64,000 nucleotides of DNA from Chlorobaculum limnaeum (GTDB lineage Bacteria; Bacteroidota; Chlorobiia; Chlorobiales; Chlorobiaceae). Numbering within the stretch: position 1 is the stretch's first letter; the number at the start of each line of letters is the position of its first letter. Made by a program: the position numbers and the translations under genes. The stretch is taken from NCBI RefSeq assembly GCF_001747405.1, contig NZ_CP017305.1, positions 1,878,001 through 1,942,000 of the forward strand, given 5' to 3'. The notes beneath the pieces were generated by a model. It had not been told where the DNA came from. It did not search any database and was given only the letters and a program-made list of their open reading frames with translations. Below, piece by piece: positions 21,036-30,938 of the stretch.

Positions 21036-22058
21036 ATGAAGGTCAACGATTTCGATTACACACTACCCGATGAGCGCATCGCAGCTTACCCGCCCGAAGA
21101 GCGCGGCTCGACGCGGCTGATAGTGCTCGACCGGGCGGCGCAGTCGATCACCCATTCCGCCTACGCCTCGCTGCACGAATGGCTCCGGCCTGGCGATCTG
21201 CTCGTGCTCAACAACAGCAAGGTGATCCGGGCGCGGCTCGTCGCCCGCAAACCGACCGGCGCTCGCATCGAGCTGATGCTGCTCGAAAAGCACGAGGGCG
21301 AGCAGAATCTCGCGCTCTATCGCGGACGACTCCGCGTGGGCGACCTGCTGCTGGCGCATGGCGCGGAGCTGACGGTCGAAGCGCTCCCCAGCGACGGCGT
21401 CGCCCGCCTCTCCTGCGCTACGGCGCGGCTCACCGACCTCTTCGAAGCGCACGGCTCCGTGCCAATTCCGCCCTACCTCAAGCGCGACGCCGAGGAGCTC
21501 GACCGCGAGCGCTACCAGACGGTCTTCGCCGAATTGCCCGGTTCGGTAGCCGCGCCGACCGCCTCGCTCAACCTCACGGACGAGCTGCTCGGCAAGGTTC
21601 GCGCCAAAGGCGTCGAAATCGCCCACGTTACGCTGCATGTCGGTCTCGGCACCTTCCTGCCGATCCGCGCCGAGAGCTTCGAGGAGCACGTCATGCACCG
21701 AGAGTTCTACACCATTCCGGAAGCGAGCGCCCGCAAGATCGGTGCAACCAGAGCGGCGGGCGGGCGAGTCGTTGCTGTCGGCACTACCGTCACGCGGGCG
21801 CTCGAACACGCCGCGCCGAAGCTCTTTGACGGCGGCTTCTCGCAGGAAGTGAGCGGCGAGGCGGATATATTTATATATCCTGGATATACATTCCGGATCA
21901 TCGACGCCCTGCTCACCAACTTCCACGCGCCGCGTTCCACCGTGCTGATGCTCACCGCCGCCTTCGCCGGAACGGAGCTGCTCCAGCGCGCCTACCAGCA
22001 AGCCCTCGACAACGGTTACCGCTTCCTTAGTTACGGCGACAGCATGCTGGTTGAATGA
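21036..22058 (+). CDS. queA: S-adenosylmethionine:tRNA ribosyltransferase-isomerase QueA
   Basis: A 340-residue enzyme of full length that transfers and isomerises the ribose of SAM onto preQ1 in tRNA to give epoxyqueuosine. It begins [19 protein letters not shown]. Conserved stretches [39 protein letters not shown] and [13 protein letters not shown] are present. It starts 2 bp after hisD, so the two are probably co-transcribed. queC is at 5047. Confidence 0.96.
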   Translation: MKVNDFDYTLPDERIAAYPPEERGSTRLIVLDRAAQSITHSAYASLHEWLRPGDLLVLNNSKVIRARLVARKPTGARIELMLLEKHEGEQNLALYRGRLRVGDLLLAHGAELTVEALPSDGVARLSCATARLTDLFEAHGSVPIPPYLKRDAEELDRERYQTVFAELPGSVAAPTASLNLTDELLGKVRAKGVEIAHVTLHVGLGTFLPIRAESFEEHVMHREFYTIPEASARKIGATRAAGGRVVAVGTTVTRALEHAAPKLFDGGFSQEVSGEADIFIYPGYTFRIIDALLTNFHAPRSTVLMLTAAFAGTELLQRAYQQALDNGYRFLSYGDSMLVE

Positions 22059-22395
22059 TGGGTTATGAATTGTGAAAGATGAATCGGGGAGAATGTTCAG
22101 CCAAATCCTCGCCTTATCCATCCAGCTCGTCTATCCCGTCCACTTCGTCCACAACTATTTTCTCCCGTTTGTTCGCTAACCCGGTTTATTTCTCAAATTC
22201 TTAGCTCTTGCTGTAACAATGCCTGAAAAAGTACGGCGATAGCGTGTGGCGTGGGAGAGGAGATTTTGCATTTCATTTATGACCGACTTATTTTAATGCT
22301 TTGCCTTTTTCGAGGCAAAAACCATTCCGGTTGTTACCGTTCGCTGTAATCACCATCGCATCATCACTCATAATCATTACCCTGGAGATCATTAT
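22059..22395. other. Intergenic region between queA and acnB
   Basis: About 340 bp. I see no gene, no repeat of the dispersed families and no clear terminator after queA. The AT-rich last 100 bp, with a GGAGA ribosome site at 22384-22388, probably hold the acnB promoter. A riboswitch or RNA gene could not be recognised. Confidence 0.4.
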
Positions 22396-24960
22396 ATGAG
22401 TCTCATCAGCCAGTATCGCGCCCATACTGAGGAGCGCGCTCAACTCGGTATTCCGCCGCTTCCGCTGACCGCCGCCCAGGCTGTCGAGCTGATCGCGCTG
22501 CTCAAAGAGAACCCGGTACAGGAGCAGGAGTATCTCCTCGATCTGTTCGTGAATCACATCAGCCCCGGTGTCGATGATGCCGCGCTTGAAAAAGCCGCTT
22601 TTCTCGACGCCATCATTCGCGGCGAAGCATCCTGCGCGGTGATCACTCCGGTCGAGGCGGTCGGGATTCTCGGCACGATGCTTGGCGGCTACAACGTCAA
22701 GCCACTGGTCGATGCGCTCTCGAGCGCCGACAGCGCGATCGCCGAAGCCGCGGTGCTGGCCCTTAAAAAGACCCTGCTCGTCTACGATTCATTCGACGCG
22801 GTGGTCGAGCTGGCAAAAACCAACGCCTACGCCAAAGAGGTGCTCGAATCGTGGGCGAACGCCGAGTGGTTCACCTCGCTGCCGACCCTGCCCGAAAAGA
22901 TGACCCTCACGGTCTTCAAGGTTCCCGGCGAAACCAACACCGACGACCTTTCTCCCGCCAGCGAAGCCTTCACCCGCAGCGACATTCCGATGCACGCGCT
23001 GAGCATGCTCCGCTCGAAGATGGACAATCCCATCGAGACCATCGCCAGTCTGAAAGAGAAGGGCCATCCGTTGGCCTACGTTGGCGACGTGGTCGGTACC
23101 GGATCGAGCCGCAAGTCGGGCATCAACTCCGTGCAGTGGCATCTCGGCGCGGACATTCCCGCCGTGCCGAACAAGCGCACCGCAGGCGTGGTGATCGGCG
23201 GCATCGTGGCTCCGATCTTTTTCAACACAGCCGAAGACTCCGGCGCATTGCCGATCCAGGCTGACGTGAACTCGATGGATATGGGTGACGTGATCGAGGT
23301 TTATCCCTTCCGTGGCGTGATCGAGAAGAACGGCGAAGTGATCTCCACCTTCACGCTCGAACCGAATACGCTGGCTGACGAAGTTCGCGCCGGCGGACGC
23401 ATCACGCTCATCATCGGTCGCAACCTCACCCGCAAGGCCCGCAAGGTGCTCGGCCTCGGCGAAGAGACGATCTTCAGCCGCCCCGAGCAGCCCGCCGACA
23501 CCGGTAAAGGGTATACCCTCGCGCAGAAGATGGTCGGCAAGGCGTGCGGCCTCGCTGGCGTGCGCCCCGGCATGTACGTCGAAGCCGAGACCCTCACGGT
23601 CGGCTCGCAGGATACCACTGGCCCGATGACGCGCGACGAAATCAAGGAGCTTGCCGCCCTCAGCTTCAGCGCCGACCTTTTCATGCAGAGCTTCTGCCAC
23701 ACGGCGGCCTACCCGAAACCGACCGACGTCAAGATGCATCGCAGCCTGCCTTACTTCATCATGAGCCGTGGCGGCGTGGCGCTCAAGCCGGGCGACGGCG
23801 TTATCCACACCTGGCTGAACCGCATGGTGCTGCCCGACACGCTCGGCACCGGCGGAGACTCGCACACCCGCTTCCCGATCGGCTGCTCCTTCCCGGCCGG
23901 TTCCGGCCTCGTAGCTTTCGCGGGCGTGACCGGCACCATGCCGCTCAACATGCCTGAATCGATTCTCGTGCGCTTCACGGGCGAACTCCAGCCAGGCATT
24001 ACCCTCCGTGACCTGGTCAATGCCATTCCGTATGTTGCGATCAAGAAAGGATTGCTGACCGTCGAGAAGAAGGGCAAGAAGAATATCTTCGCCGGTAAGG
24101 TATTGGAAATCGAAGGCTTGCCCCAGCTCAAGGTCGAGCAGGCGTTCGAGCTTTCCGATGCCTCCGCCGAGCGCAGCGCTGCTGCCTGCACCGTGCGTCT
24201 CGACAAGGAACCGGTGATCGAATACCTCCAGTCCAACGTCAAGCTGCTTGGTCAGATGATCGAAGAGGGCTACGGTGATGCAGAAACCCTGCGCCGCCGT
24301 ATCGGTAAAATGGAGGAGTGGCTCGCCAAACCGGAGCTCCTCGAACCGGATGCTGACGCCGAGTACGCGGCGGTGATAGAGATCGACATGAACGAAATCA
24401 CCGAGCCGATCCTCGCCTGCCCGAACGATCCGGACGACGTGGCCACGCTCAGCGAGATTCTCGCCGACGAGAAGCGCCCGAAAAACATCGATGAGGTGTT
24501 CGTGGGAAGCTGCATGACCAACATCGGCCACTTCCGTGCGCTTGGCGAAGTGCTGCGCGGCAAGGGTCAGGCCAAAGCGAAACTCTGGGTCGTGCCACCG
24601 ACCAAAATGGACATGAAAAAGCTTGTCGAAGAAGGTTACTACGCAGTCTATGGTACCGCCGGTGCTCGTGCCGAGGTTCCGGGTTGCTCGCTCTGCATGG
24701 GCAACCAGGCTCGCGTGGCCGATAACGCCGTGGTCTTTTCGACCAGCACGCGCAACTTCGATGACCGCATGGGCAAAGGCGCGAAGGTCTATCTTGGCTC
24801 CGCCGAGCTTGCCGCTGTGTGCGCGCTGCTCGGTCACCTGCCGGGCAGAGAAGAGTATATGGAGATTGCCGGTTCGCTCTCGAAGAATGGCGACAAGGTC
24901 TATCGGTACCTCAACTTCCACGAGGTGACCGCTCAAGAGCTGCAAATGCTTGTCGATTAA
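22396..24960 (+). CDS. acnB: Aconitate hydratase B (AcnB)
   Basis: An 854-residue enzyme that interconverts citrate and isocitrate by way of aconitate with a [4Fe-4S] cluster. In green sulfur bacteria it serves the reductive TCA cycle. The B-type domain order is seen: an N-terminal HEAT-like domain (1-160), the swivel domain (about 165-370, with [13 protein letters not shown] and [12 protein letters not shown]), then the catalytic core. Cluster cysteines are in VGSCMTN and in [11 protein letters not shown] near the C-terminus. It has its own promoter region and no TCA-cycle neighbours. Confidence 0.96.
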   Translation: MSLISQYRAHTEERAQLGIPPLPLTAAQAVELIALLKENPVQEQEYLLDLFVNHISPGVDDAALEKAAFLDAIIRGEASCAVITPVEAVGILGTMLGGYNVKPLVDALSSADSAIAEAAVLALKKTLLVYDSFDAVVELAKTNAYAKEVLESWANAEWFTSLPTLPEKMTLTVFKVPGETNTDDLSPASEAFTRSDIPMHALSMLRSKMDNPIETIASLKEKGHPLAYVGDVVGTGSSRKSGINSVQWHLGADIPAVPNKRTAGVVIGGIVAPIFFNTAEDSGALPIQADVNSMDMGDVIEVYPFRGVIEKNGEVISTFTLEPNTLADEVRAGGRITLIIGRNLTRKARKVLGLGEETIFSRPEQPADTGKGYTLAQKMVGKACGLAGVRPGMYVEAETLTVGSQDTTGPMTRDEIKELAALSFSADLFMQSFCHTAAYPKPTDVKMHRSLPYFIMSRGGVALKPGDGVIHTWLNRMVLPDTLGTGGDSHTRFPIGCSFPAGSGLVAFAGVTGTMPLNMPESILVRFTGELQPGITLRDLVNAIPYVAIKKGLLTVEKKGKKNIFAGKVLEIEGLPQLKVEQAFELSDASAERSAAACTVRLDKEPVIEYLQSNVKLLGQMIEEGYGDAETLRRRIGKMEEWLAKPELLEPDADAEYAAVIEIDMNEITEPILACPNDPDDVATLSEILADEKRPKNIDEVFVGSCMTNIGHFRALGEVLRGKGQAKAKLWVVPPTKMDMKKLVEEGYYAVYGTAGARAEVPGCSLCMGNQARVADNAVVFSTSTRNFDDRMGKGAKVYLGSAELAAVCALLGHLPGREEYMEIAGSLSKNGDKVYRYLNFHEVTAQELQMLVD

Positions 24961-24965
24961 TTGAT

Positions 24966-25022
24966 TAGGGGTGTCTTTCACATCACCGCGTTTGTGCGGA
25001 AGACGAAGTGATGACGCCCCTG
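24966..25022 (+). terminator. Possible stem-loop after acnB
   Basis: The segment starting AGGGGTGTC at 24967 and ending GACGCCCCT at 25021 can pair over about nine bases with a long, imperfect middle. A short T-rich stretch follows. It might end acnB transcription, but the loop is large and the call is weak. Confidence 0.35.
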
Positions 25023-25222
25023 TCTTTTGACTTTTGTGGCTGATTTGTCCGTTAAAGTCTTGATTTGGCGAAATCGCACAGTATAATGGTTGCGAAAATC
25101 TGTTATTAAAAAGTACCTGTGTGTCGAGTGTGTTTTTTTGAAAAATCGGCGATTTTGCTTATAATTCGTGAGCTGAACAAGCTGTAACATTTTTTTATTT
25201 GAACCAAAACTGCATTCGAATC

Positions 25223-25444
25223 ATGAAAAAACTTTTCGTGTTCATGTTCCTCCTGAGCTCGGTCTCTTTCGTTGGTTGCGCTCAGAAAGCTGAACAGCCG
25301 GCTGAAGCTCCTGCCGAAGCTCCTGCCGAAGCTCCTGCCGAGGCTCCTGCCGCTGCTCCTGCTGAGGCTCCTGCCGCTGCTCCTGCTGAAGCTCCTGCAG
25401 AGCAGGCTGCTCCTGCCGCTGCACCTGCTGGCGAGGCAAAATAA
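25223..25444 (+). CDS. Small Ala/Glu/Pro-repeat lipoprotein
   Basis: A 73-residue predicted lipoprotein. A signal peptide (MKKLFVFMFLLSSVSF) ends in a lipobox VGC, giving a lipidated Cys. The mature part is almost wholly an AEAP/AAAP repeat (residues about 25-68), encoded by a near-perfect 12-bp direct repeat. Pro-Ala-rich tethers usually span the periplasm or peptidoglycan. The ATG at 25223 is chosen because the signal peptide starts there. It is monocistronic and followed by a strong terminator. Confidence 0.8.
   Translation: MKKLFVFMFLLSSVSFVGCAQKAEQPAEAPAEAPAEAPAEAPAAAPAEAPAAAPAEAPAEQAAPAAAPAGEAK
25300..25420 (+). repeat. Tandem 12-bp repeat (GCTCCTGCCGAA) within the lipoprotein gene
   Basis: The unit GCTCCTGCCGAA and close variants recur about nine to ten times in register with the codons and encode Ala-Pro-Ala-Glu or Ala-Pro-Ala-Ala. 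Such in-frame tandem repeats can change copy number by slippage without breaking the frame. Confidence 0.8.
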
Positions 25445-25466
25445 GTTCCTGAACAAGGACTTAAGC

Positions 25467-25502
25467 AAAAAAGAGACAGAGGCAACTCTGTCTCTTTTTT
25501 TT
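25467..25502 (+). terminator. Rho-independent terminator of the lipoprotein gene
   Basis: The arms AAAGAGACAGAG and CTCTGTCTCTTT surround a short GCAA-type loop and run into a T-tract, 23 bp after the stop codon. Confidence 0.9.
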
Positions 25503-25961
25503 ATGCCTGCCGTAAGTGATAGCTGAGTCGGTATTTGTCTGGAATTGAAGTATCTGATGCTATCGCGCACTCCCCTGTGCGCCAACATTTCCCGCCTATC
25601 CGGTTGATCATCAGGTTTCTGTGCTTTGCGTACTGATCTGTAGAAGTTAAATAATACTCCGATCTTTCTGCTTTCTCTTGGGTGTCCGTTGATGATTCTG
25701 ATAAGAATAAATTATCCGTATCAGACAGAGGCGAGTGTCTTGACTGAAATCAGAGACAGTCGAAGACGATTTCACGGGGATACTCAGGTGTGATTGATCC
25801 AGGCGCACTGTTTGTTGGCTCGACAATAATAGTCCGGAACTGAAAAGTATCGTGATATAGCCTTGAAAACCGGCTCGATCTGGTACTTTTTGCATTCAAT
25901 TCACGGTGATTGGGTTGATGGGTTCTTTGCGGCTGAAGCAATATTGTGAATTGATAAATTT
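25503..25961. other. Intergenic region left of ISL3 copy 2
   Basis: About 460 bp, AT-rich, with no convincing gene. Two short reverse frames here have no ribosome site, domain or sensible composition. No dispersed repeat was recognised. The region ends at the left inverted repeat of the second ISL3 element. Confidence 0.4.
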
Positions 25962-27319
25962 GGTTCTTCGTAAGATTTAATGGTAACGCTCGTCAGCAAT
26001 TACGTCAACCGGTAATAGCCATGTTGAGCTTTCCACAGTAAAACAAAATCCTTATGCGGTAGCTGTGAAAGCTGTGGAACCCACGGGCCGATGCTTTGTA
26101 CAACTGGATCTTGCTGTTCAGACCTTCGGAAACTGCGTTGGTCATTTCGTGCTCGAAATAGTTCAGGATGTTGTCGAGATGCCGCTTCAGCAGCTCTTTG
26201 ACCTTGATCATGGGTTTCAACGCTAACTGGTCAACGCGTTCAGACCAGTAATCGAAAAAGAAGCTTGCACTCTCTCGACAACCCAGCCGCCAGAACTCCC
26301 GAAACATGTTCTTCATCGACCAGGCTTTTCCGGTTTTCAGCTCACAGGCCATCAATTGATCAAAGCTTGTCCGCTGGCTTTCCGTCATGTTCTCCGGATT
26401 GCGCAGCCAGGTGAATTTCGAGCCAATCAGAGTCCTGTCCCCTGCATGATGAAGTTGACGGGACTCTTGGCGACGAACCGTGTCGACCGCCTCGTTCAGA
26501 TATTTGCTGATATGGAAACGGTCATGCACAATATCGGCCTGCGGCAGATGCTTTTTGGCAGCAATCGCGAAGGGTTTCCACATATCCATCGAGATCGATT
26601 TCACACCCTGGCGTTGCGATGCTTCAAAGCTGAGGAGTAGCGCTTCTGCTCCATCGGTCGTTCGGCTCTGGACCACCTCAAGTACCCGGCCACCTTTCAG
26701 GTCGTTCAGGATCGTCACATACTGATGGCCTGCCCGGAAGCTCTTTTCATCAAGACCAAGATGAGCAATCGCCTCCTTATTCCGGCGGCTCAGGCCTCGC
26801 TTAACTGCACGGTTCATGATCTCGTTGGTTGCATGCCAGTTCAATCGCAAGAGCCTCGATGCCGACTGAATGCTTGAACACTCCTGAAGCAACTCGACAG
26901 CAAGCGCTTCAAACTTCAGGGTGTAGCGCGAATAGCGCGTTGCCCACGGAACTTGAATTGTCTTGATCCTGTGCTCTTTGCACTCACACCGAGGCACCCT
27001 GGCTATCAGATGCGTCTCGTACTCCATGGTATCCAGATGCCGCCACCGTTGTTCTGGCGCCAGGTCATAAATTCGTCCGGCCTTGCCGCATTCAGGGCAT
27101 TCGACTTTGGGTCCGATATACTCCAGATGGATTTCTATCCGGGGGCCGGACGTCGACAGCCGGACATCAGACACCTTCCATGTTTCTGGTAATCCTAATA
27201 ACTGCTGGTAATGGGTAATGAGGCTCGGCATACGTTGGGGTTAGTGTTTTGGCGTTCTTGGATAAATTACACCAAGCCACTCATTTTTACTACCAGCCCA
27301 TTAAATTCTGCGAAGAGCC
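25962..27319 (-). mobile_element. ISL3-family insertion sequence, copy 2
   Basis: A 1358-bp element, the same length as copy 1 and identical but for a handful of bases. The ends are GGTTCTTCGTAAGATTT on the left and, read inward, GGCTCTTCGCAGAATTT on the right. Flanks are ATAAATTT and TTTTATAT, so again no direct target duplication is visible. It has the same orientation as copy 1, with 9420 bp of chromosome between the two. Confidence 0.88.
26005..27231 (-). CDS. ISL3-family transposase
   Basis: A 408-residue DDE transposase nearly identical to the one at 15227-16453. Two residue changes lie near the N-terminus (ITHYQQ for IAHYQQ, RLSTSGP for RLSMSGP). The zinc-binding N-terminus and catalytic core are intact. 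The high identity points to recent transposition or gene conversion between the copies. Confidence 0.92.
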   Translation of the reverse strand: MPSLITHYQQLLGLPETWKVSDVRLSTSGPRIEIHLEYIGPKVECPECGKAGRIYDLAPEQRWRHLDTMEYETHLIARVPRCECKEHRIKTIQVPWATRYSRYTLKFEALAVELLQECSSIQSASRLLRLNWHATNEIMNRAVKRGLSRRNKEAIAHLGLDEKSFRAGHQYVTILNDLKGGRVLEVVQSRTTDGAEALLLSFEASQRQGVKSISMDMWKPFAIAAKKHLPQADIVHDRFHISKYLNEAVDTVRRQESRQLHHAGDRTLIGSKFTWLRNPENMTESQRTSFDQLMACELKTGKAWSMKNMFREFWRLGCRESASFFFDYWSERVDQLALKPMIKVKELLKRHLDNILNYFEHEMTNAVSEGLNSKIQLYKASARGFHSFHSYRIRILFYCGKLNMAITG

Positions 27320-27740
27320 TTTTATATTAATTGTTAATATCAAGCTTCCGATATACAGGCAATGTTGTATGCCATATCGGAACATGAATACAGGAAACCG
27401 GAACAGGGAGACGGGGCGCTCCACCCGGCGAGTCAGAATTCAATGAGCCTCGAATTTAGCCGGGTTTTCCGTTCATACGTCACTTCCGGTTTTCAAGCAG
27501 ATGTGTTTGAAGGTAGCGAAGCTTTATGATTCCGCCCGGAATCCCGCGTTCCTTCGTCCCGACGGAATACACTCCGGTTTTCACCCCGGCCGCTTCGTCA
27601 AAAGCCGATGGCCTCGATCTGCTGCGCCTCAACCAGATTATTTCAATCAGATGAGCTTTCCGTACAAAGCATCCGTCAGCATCCCGATGAGGACGTTCAG
27701 AGTTCGATCGGCAAGATCGCCAAACAGATAAACCGGGCGA
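27320..27740. other. Region right of ISL3 copy 2, possible decayed gene end
   Basis: About 420 bp. The first 150 bp are AT-rich and empty. From about 27540 a frame reads TPAASSKADGLDLLRLNQII then a stop, and another reads DELSVQSIRQHPDEDVQSSI before a stop. Both have coding-like composition, so a decayed regulator may lie here, but no family is recognised. It precedes the receiver-domain gene at 27741. Confidence 0.3.
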
Positions 27741-28238
27741 ATGGTCATGAATGCCCTCCAGGACAGCGCAGGAACCATACCGTACGCTCCCGACAAGTAC
27801 ACGACGGTACTGATTGTCGATGCCGATCCCGACTCCCGAAGCCATACTGCCGCCAGCGTAGAACAACTCGGCTATACGGCACTGACGGCCGATAGCGACG
27901 AGGCGTGCATCGAACTGTTCGGCACCTGCATGATCGAGCTGCTGCTGCTCGACATCAACGAACCAAAGAAGACCGGCCTCAAGGTGCTCTCCTGGCTTCG
28001 CGAGCACGGCATATCGGTTCCGGTCATTATCATAACCAGTTCGAGCGACATCGAGCAGGCCATTTTCTCGATGAACCTGGGTGCTTACGCATACCTGCTC
28101 AGACCGGTCAGCATCAACCGGCTCGGTGTTATTAATCCAGCCAATAAAACTCGCAAATATATTATATTGCGGGTATGGAAAAAATCGATATTAGAAAAGT
28201 CTCTGACCGGGAGCGCGCTTTATTGCGCAACCAGGTGA
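27741..28238 (+). pseudogene. 5' part of a hybrid kinase gene (receiver domain), cut by IS630
   Basis: The frame encodes a receiver domain (about residues 22-130) with VLIVDADPD, the phospho-acceptor Asp in LLLLDINEPKKTG, and the ITSSS and LLRPVS motifs. At 28131 the host sequence ends and the frame continues 36 residues into the IS630 element. Removing 28132-29241 (element plus one TA) joins this frame to the kinase at 29242 without a shift, giving a 695-residue REC-PAS-PAS-HisKA-HATPase protein. It is thus the broken front half of one gene. Confidence 0.85.
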
Positions 28239-29241
28239 TTCGCTTGCGAAAGCAAGGCAAAGGCAACAATGAAGTTGCCGAACTCTTGGGGTTGTCCCCT
28301 GAAACAACGAGTCGTTGGTGGCAACGATACCAGCGAGAAGGCCAGTCCATGCTTGCGGAGCCAAAACGGGGTCGAAAACATGGAGAACAAAGGAGTCTGA
28401 ATCCTGAACAGGAAAAGAAGATTCAGAAAATGATTGTCGATCATTACCCTGAACAACTGAAACTGCCATTCGCGCTTTGGGATCGTCAGGCAATCCAACT
28501 CCTGATTCTTCAGCAGTTTGGCATCAACATGCCGATTCGCACGGTTGGCCACTACCTGTCACGCTGGGGCTATACACCGCAACGTCCGATCAGGAAAGCC
28601 TATGAACAGCGTCCAGCCGAAGTCGAGCGCTGGATGCAGGAGTCCTATCCAGCCATCAAAGCGAAGGCAAAGACTGAAAATGCCGAGATTTACTGGGCTG
28701 ACGAGACCGGCATCGCAACCAATGGCAACCTGGTCAGAGGCTATGCTCCTGCCGGAAAAACGCCTGAGTTACGACTGAATGCGCGCAAGGAGCACATCAG
28801 CATGATTTCAGCGATCAACAACCAGGGCAAGCTTCGTTTCATGCTCTATGAAGATGCCATGAACAGCAAACGACTCATCGAGTTCATGAAGCGTCTGGTC
28901 AAGGATGCAGGCCGAAAAGTGATCCTCATTCTGGACAATCTGAAAGTGCATCACAGCAAACCGGTCAAAGAGTGGCTGGGAAAGCATACGGAAAAGATCG
29001 AGGTGTTTTATTTACCGTCCTACTCACCGGAATTGAATCCAGACGAATATCTGAACAACGATTTGAAACACGCCGTGCATGGCAATTATGGTGGAGTAGC
29101 CCGATCAAAAGCGGCAATTCACGACAAGACGATTTCGCATATGAGACATCTTCAGAAAAGTCCTTGCAAAGTCGAAAAACTGTTTGATCATCCCAATGTT
29201 CGCTATGCCAAAAATTGATACCTTTATTGGCCGGAGTAATA
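28130..29241 (+). mobile_element. IS630-family insertion sequence
   Basis: An 1108-bp element (28132-29239) flanked by TA dinucleotides (28130-28131 and 29240-29241), the target duplication typical of IS630/Tc1 elements. The inner ends are imperfect inverted repeats: TTAATCCAGCCAATAAA on the left and, read inward, TTACTCCGGCCAATAAA on the right. It carries one intact transposase and splits a hybrid kinase gene. Confidence 0.9.
28175..29218 (+). CDS. IS630-family transposase
   Basis: A 347-residue Tc1/mariner-like transposase with an N-terminal helix-turn-helix (about residues 15-60, RKQGKGNNEVAELLGLSPET) and a DDE core. The triad is visible as WADETG, LILDNLKVHHSK and SPELNPDEYLNNDLK. The gene is uninterrupted, in one frame, and starts 43 bp inside the left end. 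Transcription runs in the same direction as the disrupted host gene and could carry through into it. Confidence 0.92.
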   Translation: MEKIDIRKVSDRERALLRNQVIRLRKQGKGNNEVAELLGLSPETTSRWWQRYQREGQSMLAEPKRGRKHGEQRSLNPEQEKKIQKMIVDHYPEQLKLPFALWDRQAIQLLILQQFGINMPIRTVGHYLSRWGYTPQRPIRKAYEQRPAEVERWMQESYPAIKAKAKTENAEIYWADETGIATNGNLVRGYAPAGKTPELRLNARKEHISMISAINNQGKLRFMLYEDAMNSKRLIEFMKRLVKDAGRKVILILDNLKVHHSKPVKEWLGKHTEKIEVFYLPSYSPELNPDEYLNNDLKHAVHGNYGGVARSKAAIHDKTISHMRHLQKSPCKVEKLFDHPNVRYAKN

Positions 29242-30938
29242 CCATCCGGAACGCCCTGACCGAGTTCGAGCTTCGCAACAAGCTGATGCTCTTCTCGGCG
29301 GCCATCACGCAGCTTCCGATGGCGGTGGTCATCACCAGCGACCAGGGCATTATCGAATACAGCAATCCAGGCTTTACCGCGCTGTCGGGCTACACGGAGG
29401 CGGAGGCAAAAGGGCAGCCGATGAGCATTCTGAACTCCGGCGTGCAGTCGAAGGTCTTTTACCGGAATTTCTGGGAGACCATCAACGCCGGAAAAATCTG
29501 GCAGGGCGAGATCGTCAACCGGAAGAAAAGCGGCGAACACTATACCGAATACTGCATCGTCTGCCCGATCACCGGCCCGGACGCGGAGATCGTCCATTTC
29601 ATCAGTATCAAACAGGATATTACCCAGCGCAAAAAGGAGCAGGAGGCGCTGGCCGAAAGCGAGCAGAGCTTTCAGGAGCTGGCCAACCTGCTGTTGCAGC
29701 CGGTTTTCGAGGTCGATCTCAAAGGCAACATCGTCTTTTCAAACAAGGCCGGACTCGACCTTTTCGGCTATACCAGATACGATATAGAGGAACAGGAGTT
29801 CGAGGCGATCAGGCTCTTCGCTCCTGAAGAGCGCCCGCGGGTGTTGCAGAACATGGCGGCGAGAATCCAGGGGATAACCTTCGAAAATCACGAGTACACC
29901 GCGCTGAAAAAAGATGGCACGCCCTTTCCCATTCTCATTTACAGCGAACCGATCATCCGGCGGGGCATTCCTGTTGGCGTTCGCGGCCTCTGCCTCGACA
30001 TTTCCGAGCGGAAACGCAACGAGGAGAAGCTGCTGGAGCTCAACCAGACGCTCGAAGAGCGGGTGGAGGAGCGCACGAGGGAGCTCGAAGTGACGCACCA
30101 GCAGATGATTCTCCAGGAAAAGCTCGCCTCGATCGGCCAGCTTGCCGCCGGTCTGGCGCACGAAATCAATAATCCGGTCAACTTCGTCCGGATCAATTTC
30201 GCTACGCTCCGGGAAGATGTCAGCGATCTGGGCCAGCTCATCAGGGAGTACCGGGCCGTTTTTCAGGAGATCGAACACTCCGGCCTGGCCCCCGAAGCGA
30301 TGGAACGACTCAAGGCTCTGGAGAAAAAACTGAAGGTGGATGAAGTGCTCGACGAGCTGCCGGAGCTGTTCGACGAATCGCGGCGGGGCTTCGAGCGGAT
30401 CGGCACCATTCTGAGCAGCATGCGCAACTTCTCGTTCCGCCACGCGCTCAACCAGCGCGTGCCGTTCGACCTCAACCAGGGCATCCGCGATACGCTCATC
30501 ATCGCGCAGAACGAGTACCGCTACTATGCTGAAGTGGAGACCCGCCTCGGCGAGTTGCCGGCAGCACCCTGCAACCCGGAGCAGATCAACCAGGTCTTCC
30601 TGAACATCGTCGTCAACTGCGCCCACGCCATCGCCTCGCAAAAGCGGCACGAAAAAGGACGGATCGTCATCGAGACCGGAAACGGAGATGACAATGTTTG
30701 GTGCACCATCACCGATGACGGGCCGGGCATCCCGGAACAGATCAGGAACAGAATCTTCGAGCCTTTCTTCACCACCAAGGATCCCGGCAAAGGCACCGGC
30801 CTCGGTCTGAGCATCTCATACGACATCATCGCCAACAAGCATGGCGGCAGCCTCACCGTCTCCTGCCCACCGGAAGGAGGATCGGTCTTCACCATCCGGC
30901 TGCCGCTGAAAGCCGCCGAAGCATCGACATCATCATGA
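29205..30938 (+). CDS. PAS-PAS sensor histidine kinase (3' part of the IS630-split gene)
   Basis: The remaining kinase part has two PAS domains (about residues 30-150 and 160-275 from the ATG at 29205) and a coiled coil with ERVEERTRELE. It also has an H-box GLAHEINNPVNFV and an ATPase domain with DDGPGIPEQI and [12 protein letters not shown] codons at 29196 and 29205 lie within the IS, so translation may now start inside the element and yield a kinase lacking its receiver. Its TGA overlaps the ATG of the phosphatase gene (ATGA at 30935-30938), so the two are translationally coupled. Confidence 0.88.
   Translation: MPKIDTFIGRSNTIRNALTEFELRNKLMLFSAAITQLPMAVVITSDQGIIEYSNPGFTALSGYTEAEAKGQPMSILNSGVQSKVFYRNFWETINAGKIWQGEIVNRKKSGEHYTEYCIVCPITGPDAEIVHFISIKQDITQRKKEQEALAESEQSFQELANLLLQPVFEVDLKGNIVFSNKAGLDLFGYTRYDIEEQEFEAIRLFAPEERPRVLQNMAARIQGITFENHEYTALKKDGTPFPILIYSEPIIRRGIPVGVRGLCLDISERKRNEEKLLELNQTLEERVEERTRELEVTHQQMILQEKLASIGQLAAGLAHEINNPVNFVRINFATLREDVSDLGQLIREYRAVFQEIEHSGLAPEAMERLKALEKKLKVDEVLDELPELFDESRRGFERIGTILSSMRNFSFRHALNQRVPFDLNQGIRDTLIIAQNEYRYYAEVETRLGELPAAPCNPEQINQVFLNIVVNCAHAIASQKRHEKGRIVIETGNGDDNVWCTITDDGPGIPEQIRNRIFEPFFTTKDPGKGTGLGLSISYDIIANKHGGSLTVSCPPEGGSVFTIRLPLKAAEASTSS

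Noticed and set aside
22789-24981. 730-codon reverse frame across acnB
   Set aside because: Antisense shadow of acnB; His- and Asp-rich composition without motifs. Similar long shadows lie under mreB, hisD, the Wzc-like gene and the glycan genes.
25300-25420. CRISPR-like or VNTR array
   Set aside because: The 12-bp repeats are tandem, in frame and code for AEAP units of a lipoprotein; there are no spacers.
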